Part shown: positions 27,348-37,264 of the stretch, piece after piece
How positions within the stretch are numbered: the stretch's first letter is position 1
How the letters are laid out: every line of letters begins with the position of its first letter
Position numbers and translations under genes: made by a program
Source of the DNA: JAAYBF01 sp963716445
Lineage (GTDB): Bacteria > Actinomycetota > Thermoleophilia > Solirubrobacterales > Thermoleophilaceae
Direction: 5' to 3'
Assembly: GCA_963716445.1 (NCBI GenBank)
Contig: OY970313.1
Coordinates: 1,798,001-1,862,000, forward strand
Length of the DNA: 64,000 nucleotides
Notes under the pieces: generated by a model
Seen by the model: only the letters and a program-made list of their open reading frames with translations
The model's database searches: none
What the model was told of the DNA's origin: nothing

Positions 27348-28821
27348 ACTGGGCCACCTCGGTGACGTAGACGGTGATCCGGTGCGGCGCGCGGCGCTCC
27401 GCGGCGACGCGGATCTCCTCCGGCAGCTCGAGCAGCTTCTTTACGAGGGCGCGAGCGCTCGGGTGCAACCGCTCGGGACTGGCGGCGAGGTCGGCGTCGA
27501 GCGCCTGGGGGACGCGGCCCTCCCCCGCCTTGCGCAGGATGCTCGCGATCCGCGCGTGGGCGTACTGGGCGTAGTAGACCGGGTTGTCCTGGCTCTGCCT
27601 GCGCGCCAGCTCGAGGTCGATGTCGAGCGCCGTGTCGTGGCTGCGCTGGAGCAGGAACCAGCGCGTGGCGTCGACGCCGATGTCGTCGATCAGCGCGTCG
27701 AGGGTGACGAACTGGCCGCCGCGCTTCGACATCTGGGAGCGCTCACCGCCCTCGAGCAGGTTGACCAGCTGCATCGTCACCAGCTCCAAGCGCTCGGGAT
27801 CGCCTCCGAGCGCCTGCCAGTACGCCCTCATCCGCGCGGTATAGCCGTGGTGATCGGCGCCTAGGACGTCGATCACGTGGTCGTAGCCGCGCTCGCGCTT
27901 GTGCTCGTGGTAGGCGATGTCGGCCGCGAAGTAGGTCGTCTCGCCGTTCGAGCGGCGCAGGACACGATCCTTGTCGTCGCCGAAGGCGGTCGTGCGCAGC
28001 CAGGTCGCACCGTCGCTCTCGTAGACGTGGCCCTGCTCGCGCAGCCGCTCGATCGCGGTCTCGACGGCGCCGCCCTCGTGCAGCTCGCGCTCGCTCGAGA
28101 AGCGGTCCATGTCGACGCGGAAGCGCTTCAGCGTCGCCTGCACCTCCTCGACCATGATCGCGACGCCGCGCTTGGCGAGCTCGTCGCCGCCGAGCTCGGC
28201 GGCATCTGGGATCTTCGCCGCGATCTCTTCGACGTAGTCGCCCTGGTAGCCGTCCGGGGGCGGCTCCGCGCCCAGCGCCCGGGCGCGGATCGAGGCGGCG
28301 AAGCGCTGGACCTGGCTGCCATAGTCGTTGACGTAGTACTCGCGCTCGACGTCGCCGCCGGCGTGCTCGAGGATGCGGCAGAGGGCGTCGCCGTAGGCGG
28401 CGTGGCGCCCGGCGGCGACGGTGATCGGCCCGGTGGGGTTGGCGCTCACGAACTCGACGTCGACGCGCTCGGCCGTCTCGGGATGACCGCGGCCGAAGTC
28501 GTCGCCGGCGGCGAGCGCTGCGGCGGCGGCCGTGCGGACCCACTCGTCGGACAGGAACACGTTCAGGAAGCCGGGACCGGCGACCTCGACGCGCTCGACG
28601 GCGGCGCCGAGCCGTGCGCTCAGCGCCTCCCCGAGCTGCTTGGCGATCGCCCGCGGCGGCTGCTTCAGAGCCCCCGCGAGCATCATCGCGGCGTTCGTCG
28701 AGTAGTCGCCCAGGTCGACCTGCGGCGGCCGCTCGAGGGTCGGGGCCCTCGCGGGCGCGCCGCCGAGCGACTCGGCGGCGGCGACGACGGCGCTGCTCAG
28801 CTCTCGCACGGGATCGGCCAT
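27196..28821 (-). CDS. argS: arginyl-tRNA synthetase with altered HIGH motif
   Basis: 541 residues: N-terminal tRNA-recognition domain (1-85), Rossmann catalytic core and the ArgRS anticodon-binding C-terminus (YYAQYAHARI onward). The family block FVSANPTGP is followed by ITVAAGRHAAYGDAL (133-147); the usual LHVGHGRG is replaced, so neither HIGH histidine is present. A KMSKS-like MSKR is present at about residue 365. It charges tRNA-Arg. ATG start, 10 nt after a TAGTCT -10 box. The gene is otherwise intact and near usual length, so it is probably the working enzyme; the altered motif may be lineage-typical. Confidence 0.93.
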   Translation of the reverse strand: MADPVRELSSAVVAAAESLGGAPARAPTLERPPQVDLGDYSTNAAMMLAGALKQPPRAIAKQLGEALSARLGAAVERVEVAGPGFLNVFLSDEWVRTAAAAALAAGDDFGRGHPETAERVDVEFVSANPTGPITVAAGRHAAYGDALCRILEHAGGDVEREYYVNDYGSQVQRFAASIRARALGAEPPPDGYQGDYVEEIAAKIPDAAELGGDELAKRGVAIMVEEVQATLKRFRVDMDRFSSERELHEGGAVETAIERLREQGHVYESDGATWLRTTAFGDDKDRVLRRSNGETTYFAADIAYHEHKRERGYDHVIDVLGADHHGYTARMRAYWQALGGDPERLELVTMQLVNLLEGGERSQMSKRGGQFVTLDALIDDIGVDATRWFLLQRSHDTALDIDLELARRQSQDNPVYYAQYAHARIASILRKAGEGRVPQALDADLAASPERLHPSARALVKKLLELPEEIRVAAERRAPHRITVYVTEVAQSFSAFYRDCKVVGAAEEGGDEDLRIAFCELTRRVIARSLDLLGVAAPDEM

Positions 28822-28831
28822 CGAGCGCCGC

Positions 28832-28837
28832 AGACTA
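28832..28837 (-). promoter_or_regulatory. argS -10 box
   Basis: TAGTCT on the minus strand, 10 nt before the argS ATG. Confidence 0.5.
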
Positions 28838-28906
28838 TGCGCTCAGCCTTCCCGCCTCCAACCCCGGCCGGTTGCCCGAGGAGCGCTCACGCGCACCTGC
28901 TCTCGA

Positions 28907-28954
28907 GCGAGTGGAAGTTTGACTGGGCCCTGGCCCAGTCAAACTTCCACTCGC
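28907..28954. terminator. perfect 23-bp inverted repeat between rlmH and argS
   Basis: Left arm 28907-28929 (GCGAGTGGAAGTTTG...) and right arm 28932-28954 are perfect complements with only two bases between. It follows rlmH on the minus strand and precedes the argS promoter, so it is probably the rlmH terminator. Its core GAGTGGAA-TTTG is shared with the hairpin at 51148-51191. Confidence 0.7.
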
Positions 28955-29013
28955 TTCCCAGCCGCGCTCCACCCGCCTCCATCCGGCCCGAAAGCCCAGG
29001 GGCCACCGCGCTA

Positions 29014-29421
29014 TTAGTAGTGGTAGGGCTCGCCGGCGAGGATCTTGTGGGCGCGGTAGAGCTGCTCGAGCACCACGACGCGGGCGAGCTGGTGGGGCAG
29101 CGTCATCGGGCCGAGCGACAGGCGCATGTCGCAATCCTCGAGATCGAGTCCGCGCGGGCCGCCGACGATGAAGCAGAGGTTCATGCCGGACTGGCGGCGG
29201 TCCTCGAGGAAGCGGCTGAAGGCCTCGGAGTCGTAGGTCTTTCCGTCGGCGGCCAGCAGGACCTTGAACGAGCGGTCGGGGATCCGGCGCGAGACGTCCT
29301 CGTCGGCGCGGACCTCGATCAGCTCCAGCCGCGCATGGCCGGCGAGCAGCTTCTTGTAGTGCTGGACGTCGTCGACGTAGGGCGGCCGGAGGCGGCCGAC
29401 CGCGAGCACGAGGATCCTCAT
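29014..29421 (-). CDS. rlmH: RlmH, 23S rRNA pseudouridine-1915 N3-methyltransferase
   Basis: 135 residues with the compact SPOUT methyltransferase fold. Recognisable blocks are the start MRILVLAVGRLRPPYVDD, LLAADGKTYDSEAFSRFL, the knot residues FIVGGPRGL and the C-terminal LEQLYRAHKILAGEPYHY. RlmH methylates pseudouridine in helix 69 of the large ribosomal subunit. It starts with ATG, 21 bases from a TAGTAT -10 box that overlaps the -10 of the divergent DUF3467 gene. Confidence 0.96.
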   Translation of the reverse strand: MRILVLAVGRLRPPYVDDVQHYKKLLAGHARLELIEVRADEDVSRRIPDRSFKVLLAADGKTYDSEAFSRFLEDRRQSGMNLCFIVGGPRGLDLEDCDMRLSLGPMTLPHQLARVVVLEQLYRAHKILAGEPYHY

Positions 29422-29442
29422 CCGGGCACCACCGAGGCTGCG

Positions 29443-29448
29443 ATACTA
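29443..29448. promoter_or_regulatory. overlapping divergent -10 boxes of rlmH and the DUF3467 gene
   Basis: The hexamer ATACTA reads TAGTAT on the minus strand (rlmH, 21 nt before its ATG); shifted by one base, GATACT (29442-29447) on the plus strand is 6 nt before the DUF3467 ATG. RNA polymerase cannot occupy both at once. Confidence 0.45.
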
Positions 29449-29453
29449 GGGGC

Positions 29454-29744
29454 ATGCCAGAGCCCGAGGGAGAGCGCCACTTCGACATCCACGCCGACCC
29501 GGAGGTGATGGCGGGCCACTACGCGAACTTCGCCAACGTCAGCCACTCGGACTACGAGTTCACGATCACCTTCGCGCGGGTCGACCACGAGATCGAGGAG
29601 GACTCGGTCCCCGGCGTCGTGGTTTCTCGCATCAACCTCTCGCCGCGCTTCATGCGCGAGCTGATCGACGCGATGGAGGACAACTTCTCTAAGTGGCACA
29701 CGCGGGAGGGCATCAAGAACCTCCCCGAGGCGCCCGACCGGTGA
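29454..29744 (+). CDS. DUF3467 family protein
   Basis: 96 residues, acidic, without signal peptide or membrane segment. The blocks GHYANFANVSHSDYEFTI, GVVVSRINLSPRFMRELIDA and MEDNFSKW are characteristic of DUF3467, a small family of unknown function. It starts 6 nt after a -10-like GATACT, so it is probably leaderless. Its last 32 bases overlap the end of the convergent M48 protease gene. Confidence 0.85.
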   Translation: MPEPEGERHFDIHADPEVMAGHYANFANVSHSDYEFTITFARVDHEIEEDSVPGVVVSRINLSPRFMRELIDAMEDNFSKWHTREGIKNLPEAPDR

Positions 29745-30993
29745 GCTTGCTTCTTCGCTCGTTCGTCACCGTAACGCCGTACCCGATTCGCTCCACGGTG
29801 GTCGGATGGGTGCCGAAGAGGCTGTGGAAGAACGAGGGCGGATCGGGGTCGCCGATGTTGCGGATGGCGAGCCGGCGCGTCAGCTCGACGAAGGATCGCG
29901 GCTCGCCGGTCAGCTCGAGCGCGTAGGCGTCGGCGCGTGCCTCGACCTGGCGCGAGAGGACGTTGCCGGCGCAGGTCAGCGCGAAGGCGACGAGTGAGAA
30001 CGACAGGACCACCGCCGGCAGCGCGGCCGGACCGGGCCTCGCGGGGCCGTCGAGCGCGCCGCGCGCGAAGCGCTCGGCGAGGCGCTGGACGAGGAAGGTC
30101 CCGGCCGGCGCGACGATCGCTATCCACAGCAGCCCGCGCGGCACGTCGCGGTGCTTGACGTGGCCGAGCTCGTGGGCGACCACGGAGCGGACCTGGTCGC
30201 GCGGGTAGTCCTCGATCAGGTTGTCGTAGAGCACGACGCGCTTGGTCTGGCCGAGGCCGCCGACGTAGGCGTTGATCGCCGTCGTGCGCCGGCTGGCGTC
30301 GACGCGGTAGACCTCGCCGACGTCGACGCCGGCGCGATCCGCCAGACGCAGCACCTCGGAGCGCAGCTCGCCGGACGGCAGCGGCTCGAAGCGGTTGAAC
30401 AGCGGCGCGACGAGGATCGGCTGGAGGTAGAGCGTCACGGCCGCCGCGGCGACGACGAGCACGGCTCCCGGCGCCCACCAGTTACGTGGGAAGCGCCTGA
30501 TCAGGGCCATCGCGAGCAGTCCCGCGATCGCCGCGTAGGCCAGCGCCAGGGCGGTCGACTTCGCAAAGTCGAGAAGCCAAGGTCCCAGCGACTGGGTCGA
30601 CAGCCCGGCGTCGACGGCGCGCTCGTGGGCCCAGAGCGAGGTCGGGAGCTCGACCAGCGCCGCCGTCAGGGCGATCCCGGCCGCCACGGCCGCGGCGCCG
30701 GGCAACGGCCGTCGCGTCGCCACGTCGATCGCCCGGCGGGCGAGGCGCGGCGGACGCAGGGCGATCGCCGCCACCGCGAGCGCGGCCAGGGCGGTCCCCC
30801 CTAGAGCGAGAATCCGCTGCAGGTCGCGGAAGTCCTCGGCCCGCTCGATCTGCGCGGCGCTGAAGTAGGCTGTCGCCTTCACGGCAGCCGGGTCGATCAG
30901 CCCGTCGCGTGGGCGGAGGAGCAGCGTCGCCGCACCGGCTGCGAGCACCGCCAGGCCGATCGCCGCTGGCAGGCGAGAGCGATGAGCAGCCAC
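29713..30993 (-). CDS. M48 family (Ste24/HtpX-like) membrane metalloprotease
   Basis: 426 residues from the GTG at 30993, chosen because a TACTGT -10 box lies exactly 7 nt upstream. Six or so membrane helices surround a zinc motif HELGHVKHRD (coding bases about 30150-30180), with the third ligand Glu expected in the EARADAYAL segment. The layout matches Ste24/CAAX-type M48 peptidases, which cleave membrane or lipidated proteins. It overlaps the head of the divergent phosphoesterase by 12 bases and the tail of the DUF3467 gene by 32. Substrate unknown. Confidence 0.9.
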   Translation of the reverse strand: MAAHRSRLPAAIGLAVLAAGAATLLLRPRDGLIDPAAVKATAYFSAAQIERAEDFRDLQRILALGGTALAALAVAAIALRPPRLARRAIDVATRRPLPGAAAVAAGIALTAALVELPTSLWAHERAVDAGLSTQSLGPWLLDFAKSTALALAYAAIAGLLAMALIRRFPRNWWAPGAVLVVAAAAVTLYLQPILVAPLFNRFEPLPSGELRSEVLRLADRAGVDVGEVYRVDASRRTTAINAYVGGLGQTKRVVLYDNLIEDYPRDQVRSVVAHELGHVKHRDVPRGLLWIAIVAPAGTFLVQRLAERFARGALDGPARPGPAALPAVVLSFSLVAFALTCAGNVLSRQVEARADAYALELTGEPRSFVELTRRLAIRNIGDPDPPSFFHSLFGTHPTTVERIGYGVTVTNERRSKLTGRAPRGGS

Positions 30994-31746
30994 CCTTCGG
31001 ACAGTAACGGCGTACCCGCGAGGATCGCGATCCTCTCCGACGTGCACGGAAACCTGCCGGCCTTCCGGGCGGTGCTCGACGACGTCCGCGCCCACGAGGC
31101 CGAGGCGATCTGGTTCCTCGGCGACGTCGTGGGCTACGGCGCCCAGCCCGACGAGTGCCTGGCGCTGGCGCGTGAGGAATGCGACGTGCTGCTAGCGGGC
31201 AACCACGACCTTGCCGTGGCAGGCGAGATCGAGCTGACCGACTTCTCCCCCAGCGCCGCCGCCGCGGCGCGCTGGACACGCGATCACGCCAGCGCCGAGA
31301 CGCTCGACGTCCTCGGCAAGCTGCCGCCGGCGCGCGAGGATCAGCGCATCGGCCTCTACCACGGCAGCCCGCGCGACCCGATCTGGGAGTACGTCCTGTC
31401 GACCGAGCAGGCAGGCGAGTGCATCGCGGCGATGGAGCCGAGGGTCGCGGCGATCGGGCACACGCACGTAGCGCTGCGCTTCACGCGCGCCGACGGCGAG
31501 CTGATCGGCGAGCAGACGCCGGCCGGCTCCGAGCACGACCTCGCCGCGGGCGAGTGGCTCGTCAACCCGGGCAGCGTCGGCCAGCCGCGCGACCGCGATC
31601 CGCGCGCGGCGTGGATGCTGCTCGACCTCGACCGCTGGAGCGCACGCTGGCTGCGCGTCGAGTATCCGATCGAGGAGGCGGCCTCCGCGATCGCGGAGGC
31701 CGATCTACCCAGGCATCTGGCAGAACGGCTATTCATCGGGCAATGA
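30982..31746 (+). CDS. calcineurin-like phosphoesterase (YfcE/MJ0936-like)
   Basis: 254 residues. Metal-binding motifs of the metallophosphoesterase family are in order: ILSDVHGNLPAF (DxH), FLGDVVGYG (GDxxxxG), LLAGNHDLAV (GNHD), YHGSPRDP and IGHTHVAL (GHTH). It ends overlapping the start of the lipoprotein gene (ATGA), and that in turn overlaps the kinase gene, so the three form one operon. It may be a phosphodiesterase or a protein phosphatase; pairing with a Ser/Thr kinase makes the second possible, but this is inference. The ATG at 30982 overlaps the head of the divergent M48 gene. Confidence 0.88.
   Translation: MSSHPSDSNGVPARIAILSDVHGNLPAFRAVLDDVRAHEAEAIWFLGDVVGYGAQPDECLALAREECDVLLAGNHDLAVAGEIELTDFSPSAAAAARWTRDHASAETLDVLGKLPPAREDQRIGLYHGSPRDPIWEYVLSTEQAGECIAAMEPRVAAIGHTHVALRFTRADGELIGEQTPAGSEHDLAAGEWLVNPGSVGQPRDRDPRAAWMLLDLDRWSARWLRVEYPIEEAASAIAEADLPRHLAERLFIGQ
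31001..31006 (-). promoter_or_regulatory. -10 box of the M48 protease gene
   Basis: TACTGT on the minus strand, 7 nt before the GTG at 30993. Confidence 0.55.
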
Positions 31747-32321
31747 CCGCGCGCCTCCGACAGATCGCCGTCGTCGCGGCCGCGCTGTCGCTGTCGACGG
31801 TCACCGGCTGCGGCGAGTCCGACGAGCCACCGGGCAGGAAGCTGCCACCCGGCGTGACGCAGACGCTGCTCCAGCAGCTCGAGTCGGTCGGCGACCGCGT
31901 CGCGGCCGGAGTCGCGGGCGCCTGCGACGACATCTACGCGAGCGCGGCCGAGGACGGCAACTTCGAGCCGATCGACTCGGCGCTGTCCTCGATCCCCTCG
32001 GACGTGGATCCCGAGATCCGCGCCGCTCTCGAGCAGAGCTTCGAGCGCCTGGAGCAGCTCGTCGACCAGGAGTGCGAGGAGATCCGCGCCGCCGAGCAGC
32101 AGGAGCCGGACCCGGCTCCCGACGAGGCGATCCCCGACGAGACGACCGAGAAGGAGACCGCTCCGGAGGAGACCGAGACCACGCCGACCGAGACCGACAC
32201 GACACCGACCGCGCCGGAGGAGACGCCCGATCCCGGCGAGACCCAGGGCCGCGGGCCGGACGGGCTCGGACCGCCCGGTCAGCGCGGCGGTGCGGAGGCC
32301 CCGGACGGCGAGGGCGAGTGA
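31743..32321 (+). CDS. acidic lipoprotein of a kinase operon
   Basis: 192 residues. A lipoprotein signal peptide ends in a lipobox (TVTGC), so the mature protein should be lipid-anchored outside the membrane. A helical region (about 40-115) with two Cys (AGACDD and DQECEE) is followed by a Glu/Thr/Pro-rich, very acidic low-complexity tail. No family is recognised. Start and stop overlap the phosphoesterase and kinase genes, so it may present a signal to the kinase's outer part or serve as a substrate; this is inference from position only. Confidence 0.75.
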   Translation: MTARLRQIAVVAAALSLSTVTGCGESDEPPGRKLPPGVTQTLLQQLESVGDRVAAGVAGACDDIYASAAEDGNFEPIDSALSSIPSDVDPEIRAALEQSFERLEQLVDQECEEIRAAEQQEPDPAPDEAIPDETTEKETAPEETETTPTETDTTPTAPEETPDPGETQGRGPDGLGPPGQRGGAEAPDGEGE

Positions 32322-33520
32322 TGGCGCAGCTGCAGGAGATAGCCGGCCGCTACGCGATCGGGCGTCGCCTCGGCGCCGGCGGGATGTCGACCGTCTTCCT
32401 CGCCGAGGACACGGTGCTGGAGCGCCCTGTCGCCGTCAAGCTGCTCGCCGAGCACCTCGCCGACGACGAGGCGTTCGTCGAGCGCTTCCAGCGCGAGGCG
32501 CTCTCGGCGGCGCGCCTGCAGCACCCGAACGTCGTCCAGGTCTTCGACTACGGGCTCGACGAGCGCTCGCACCGCCACTTCATCGTGATGGAGTTCGTCG
32601 ACGGGCCCTCCTGCGCCGACCTGCTGCGCGACCGCAAGCGGCTCGACGTCGACGAGACGGTGCGGATCGTCCGCGACGCCTGCCACGGCCTCGACTACGC
32701 GCACCGCGCCGGTGTCGTGCACCGCGACGTCAAGCCCGGGAACCTGCTCCAGTCGCTCGAGTCGGGCGCGACGAAGCTCGCCGACTTCGGAATCGCGAAG
32801 GCCGCGGAGCAGACACGCATCACGCAGGTCGGCTCGGTGCTCGGCACCGCCGCCTACCTGTCGCCGGAGCAGGCCCACGGAGACGAGGCCGGGCCGCGCT
32901 CGGACATCTACTCGCTCGGCGTCTGCGCCTACCAGCTGCTCACCGGGCGGCTGCCGCACGAGTACGGCTCGCTCACGGAGCTCGCGCTCAAGCAGCGCGA
33001 GGAACCGATCGAGCCGATATCGCAGCTGCGGCCCGAGGTCCCGCGCGCGCTCGACCAGGCGGTGCGGGTTTCGCTCGAGCGCGAGCCGGCCAACCGCTAC
33101 GACACCGCGCTCGACTTCGCCCGCGCGCTCGAGTCCGGGCTGCACGGGCAGGAGACCGAGGCCACGCGGCGGCTGGCTGCCGCCGGAGCCGCCGCGACCG
33201 ACGCCACGCGGGCGCTCGACAGGACCGATGCGACGCGCGTGCTCGGCACGCGTCAGCGACCGCCGGTCGCGCCGCGCCCACCCGCGACCCCGGGGCGCGC
33301 CGTCCCCGCCCCAGACGTTGCCACCGCCCGCCGCGCGGACCGCAACCGGCGCCTCGGACAGTTCCTGGCGCTGCTCGCCGTCCTGATGGCGATCGCCGCC
33401 GTCGGGCTGGTTCTGCTCTCCGCGGAGAGCGGGGACGGCGGCGTGTCCCCGGTCGACCGCAACGACGTCCAGCAGCAGATCGACGGCATCGAGCAGTTCC
33501 TGCGCGAGAATTCCCAGTAG
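32321..33520 (+). CDS. membrane Ser/Thr protein kinase (PknB type)
   Basis: 399 residues. Kinase domain 10-275 with glycine loop LGAGGMSTVF, Lys40 (VAVK), catalytic HRDVKPGN (134-141), DFG (155-157) and SPEQ replacing APE. An Arg/Thr-rich juxtamembrane stretch with two DATR units (294-306) precedes one membrane helix (347-367) and a short outer tail of about 32 residues, with no PASTA repeats. So the sensing part is minimal and may rely on the co-transcribed lipoprotein. It starts within TGATG at the lipoprotein stop. Confidence 0.92.
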   Translation: MAQLQEIAGRYAIGRRLGAGGMSTVFLAEDTVLERPVAVKLLAEHLADDEAFVERFQREALSAARLQHPNVVQVFDYGLDERSHRHFIVMEFVDGPSCADLLRDRKRLDVDETVRIVRDACHGLDYAHRAGVVHRDVKPGNLLQSLESGATKLADFGIAKAAEQTRITQVGSVLGTAAYLSPEQAHGDEAGPRSDIYSLGVCAYQLLTGRLPHEYGSLTELALKQREEPIEPISQLRPEVPRALDQAVRVSLEREPANRYDTALDFARALESGLHGQETEATRRLAAAGAAATDATRALDRTDATRVLGTRQRPPVAPRPPATPGRAVPAPDVATARRADRNRRLGQFLALLAVLMAIAAVGLVLLSAESGDGGVSPVDRNDVQQQIDGIEQFLRENSQ

Positions 33521-33553
33521 CTGCGCTACTCGCCGGATCTCGCCCAAGGCTCT

Positions 33554-33613
33554 AAGGGTCCAAATGGACTATTGAGCACACCAGGGTGTGCTCAATAGTC
33601 CATTTGGACCCTT
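33554..33613. terminator. perfect 29-bp inverted repeat, bidirectional terminator
   Basis: Arms 33554-33582 and 33585-33613 are perfect complements with two bases between (AAGGGTCCAAATGG... / ...CCATTTGGACCCTT). It lies between the convergent kinase and tgt genes and probably ends both transcripts. A smaller hairpin (GTCCA/TGGAC) is nested in each arm. Confidence 0.8.
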
Positions 33614-33628
33614 GTGGAGTGGGACGGG

Positions 33629-34804
33629 TCAGTAGGGCGCGTCGCCGGCGAGGACGCGATCGGCGTAGGCGGCGAGCTGGCCGGCCTCGATCGCGGCGCG
33701 CAGGCCGCGCATCAGCTCGGCCATGAAGGTGAGGTTGTGGAGCGTGACCAGGCGGGCGCCGGTCAGCTCCTTGTGGCGCGTCAGGTAGTGGAGGTAGCCG
33801 CGGCTGTGGTCCCGGCAGGCCGGGCAGGGACAACCGGCGGCGATCGGCTCGGCGCTGCCAGCCGAGGCCGACTTGGTGAGGTCGAGTCGCCAGCGCGCGG
33901 CGGGGTCGGGCACGAGCGCTGTGCCGTGGCGGGCGAGCCGAGTCGGGGTGGCGCAGTCGAAGCTGTCGATCCCGGCCGCAACGGCGTGGAGGATGTCGTC
34001 GACGTCGCCGATCCCGAGCAGGTGGCGCGGGCGCCCGTCCGGCAGCCCGTCCAGCGCCCAGCCGACGACCTCGTGCATCTGCTCCTTCTCCTGGCCGAGC
34101 GATCCGCCGATCGCGACGCCGGCGAGGTCCGCGGCGGCCACGTACCCGGCCGACTCGCGGCGCAGGTCCTCGTGGACCCCGCCCTGGACGATCCCGTAGA
34201 GCAGCTGCCCGGCCGGAGCGTGCTCGCCGTGCCAGGCGACGCAACGGTCGAGCCAGCGGTGGGTCCGCTCCATCGCGCGCAGCGTGTAGGTGCGATCGGC
34301 GTGAAACGGGGTGCACTCGTCGAAGGCCAGCGCGACGTCCGAGCCGAGCTTCGCCTGGACCTCCATCGAGGTCTCGGGGCCCATGAAGCGCTCGGAGCCG
34401 TCGACGTAGGACTGGAACCGCACGCCCTCCTCCGATATCTCGTGGACCATGCTCTTGCGCCCGTCGCGGCGGCCCTTGATCTCGTCGGCGACGCTGCCGT
34501 GCCCCATCGAGAAGACCTGGAAGCCGCCGGAGTCGGTGACGATCGGCCCGTCCCAGCCCATGAAGCGGTGCAGCCCGCCCGCAGCGCGGACGTAGTCCTC
34601 GCCCGGCGTGATGAAGAGGTGGAAGGTGTTGCCGAGCACCATGTCGTAGCCGAGATCGGCGACCTCTCCCGGCAGCAGCCCGCGCACCGACGCGTTCGAC
34701 GCCAGCGGGACGAAGGCCGGCGTCCGGACGTCGCCGTGCGCGCAATGCAGGACGCCCGCGCGCGCGGAGCCGTCGCGGGCGTCGATCTGGAAGGGCGGCT
34801 GCAC
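33629..34804 (-). CDS. tgt: tRNA-guanine transglycosylase
   Basis: 391 residues from a GTG at 34804 with a TAGGCT -10 box 6 nt upstream. The TIM-barrel enzyme shows VTDSGGFQVFS (Asp91 region), YGIVQGGVHEDLR, GGSLGQEKEQM, the FDCATPTRLARHG loop, and a zinc site CPCPAC with a later His. It swaps guanine-34 for preQ1 in tRNAs with GUN anticodons on the way to queuosine. No other queuosine genes are near. The convergent kinase gene is separated by the long hairpin. Confidence 0.93.
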   Translation of the reverse strand: MQPPFQIDARDGSARAGVLHCAHGDVRTPAFVPLASNASVRGLLPGEVADLGYDMVLGNTFHLFITPGEDYVRAAGGLHRFMGWDGPIVTDSGGFQVFSMGHGSVADEIKGRRDGRKSMVHEISEEGVRFQSYVDGSERFMGPETSMEVQAKLGSDVALAFDECTPFHADRTYTLRAMERTHRWLDRCVAWHGEHAPAGQLLYGIVQGGVHEDLRRESAGYVAAADLAGVAIGGSLGQEKEQMHEVVGWALDGLPDGRPRHLLGIGDVDDILHAVAAGIDSFDCATPTRLARHGTALVPDPAARWRLDLTKSASAGSAEPIAAGCPCPACRDHSRGYLHYLTRHKELTGARLVTLHNLTFMAELMRGLRAAIEAGQLAAYADRVLAGDAPY

Positions 34805-34810
34805 CTGCTC

Positions 34811-34816
34811 AGCCTA
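34811..34816 (-). promoter_or_regulatory. tgt -10 box
   Basis: TAGGCT on the minus strand, 6 nt before the tgt GTG. Confidence 0.5.
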
Positions 34817-34920
34817 TGTCGAGCGCCTACCTCTCCGTGGCGGTGCCCTCGGGAAGGGTCAGAGGTCGGCGCGCAGGACGAAGTGGTCGTCGGCCTCCAT
34901 CAGGAGGCACCCAGCGCTGG

Positions 34921-36480
<1,560 letters not shown>

Positions 36481-36499
36481 GCCTACGCGAACCCTCCGA

Positions 36500-37264
36500 T
36501 CACTCCGCAGCGGCGACGATGCGCGCGAACGAGTCGGGATCGAGGCTGGCGCCGCCGACGAGCGCGCCGTCGACATCGGGCTGCGCGAGGATCTCGGCAG
36601 CGTTCTCGGGCTTGACGCTGCCGCCGTAGAGGACGCGCACGCTCTCAGCCGCCGCGCGCGAGCGATCCGCGACGAGCGCCCGGACGAACGAGATCGCCTC
36701 CTGCGCCTGGTCGGGCGTCGCGACCTTGCCGGTCCCGATCGCCCAGATCGGCTCGTAGGCGATCGCGACGTCTGCCAGGCGGCCGTCCGCGACCTGCTCG
36801 AGCCCCTCCTGGACCTGATGGCGCAGCTTGCGCTCCATCTCGCCCCCCTCGCGCTCCTCCTCCGTCTCGCCGACGCAGAGGATCGGAGCGAGCCCGGCGG
36901 CGAGCGCGGCCGGGACCTTCTCGGAGAGCGCGCGGTCGGTCTCGCCGAACAGCTGGCGGCGCTCCGAGTGCCCGAGCACGACGCCGTTCGCGTTCAGCTC
37001 CACGAGCATCGGCGCGGAGATCTCGCCCGTGAAGGCGCCCGTCTCGGCCTGGTGCATGTTCTGGGCGCAGACCGTGACGCCCGCGCCGTCGAGCGCCGTG
37101 ACGACCGTGTCGAGCGCGGTGAACGGCACGCACAGACCGACCTCCGGCCGGCGCCGCGCCGCGTCGGGAAGCAGTGGCAGCAGGCGCGAGCAGTACTCGC
37201 TCGCCTCCGCGCGCGTGCCCCACAGCTTCCAGTTGCCGGCGATGTACGGCTTGCGCTCAGGCAT
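36500..37264 (-). CDS. tpiA: triosephosphate isomerase
   Basis: 254 residues, normal length. Conserved blocks: IAGNWKLWG (Lys), GHSERRQLFGE (catalytic His), IAYEPIWAIGTGK (catalytic Glu and loop 6) and LYGGSVKPENA. It interconverts dihydroxyacetone phosphate and glyceraldehyde-3-phosphate. The ATG overlaps the end of pgk by 8 bases, so translation is coupled within the glycolytic operon. Confidence 0.97.
   Translation of the reverse strand: MPERKPYIAGNWKLWGTRAEASEYCSRLLPLLPDAARRRPEVGLCVPFTALDTVVTALDGAGVTVCAQNMHQAETGAFTGEISAPMLVELNANGVVLGHSERRQLFGETDRALSEKVPAALAAGLAPILCVGETEEEREGGEMERKLRHQVQEGLEQVADGRLADVAIAYEPIWAIGTGKVATPDQAQEAISFVRALVADRSRAAAESVRVLYGGSVKPENAAEILAQPDVDGALVGGASLDPDSFARIVAAAE

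Noticed and set aside
34840..34905. Remnant of a small heat-shock protein on the minus strand (MEADDHFVLRADL then stop)
   Set aside because: Thirteen residues resemble the start of Hsp20 domains, but the match is too short and nothing more of the gene is present.
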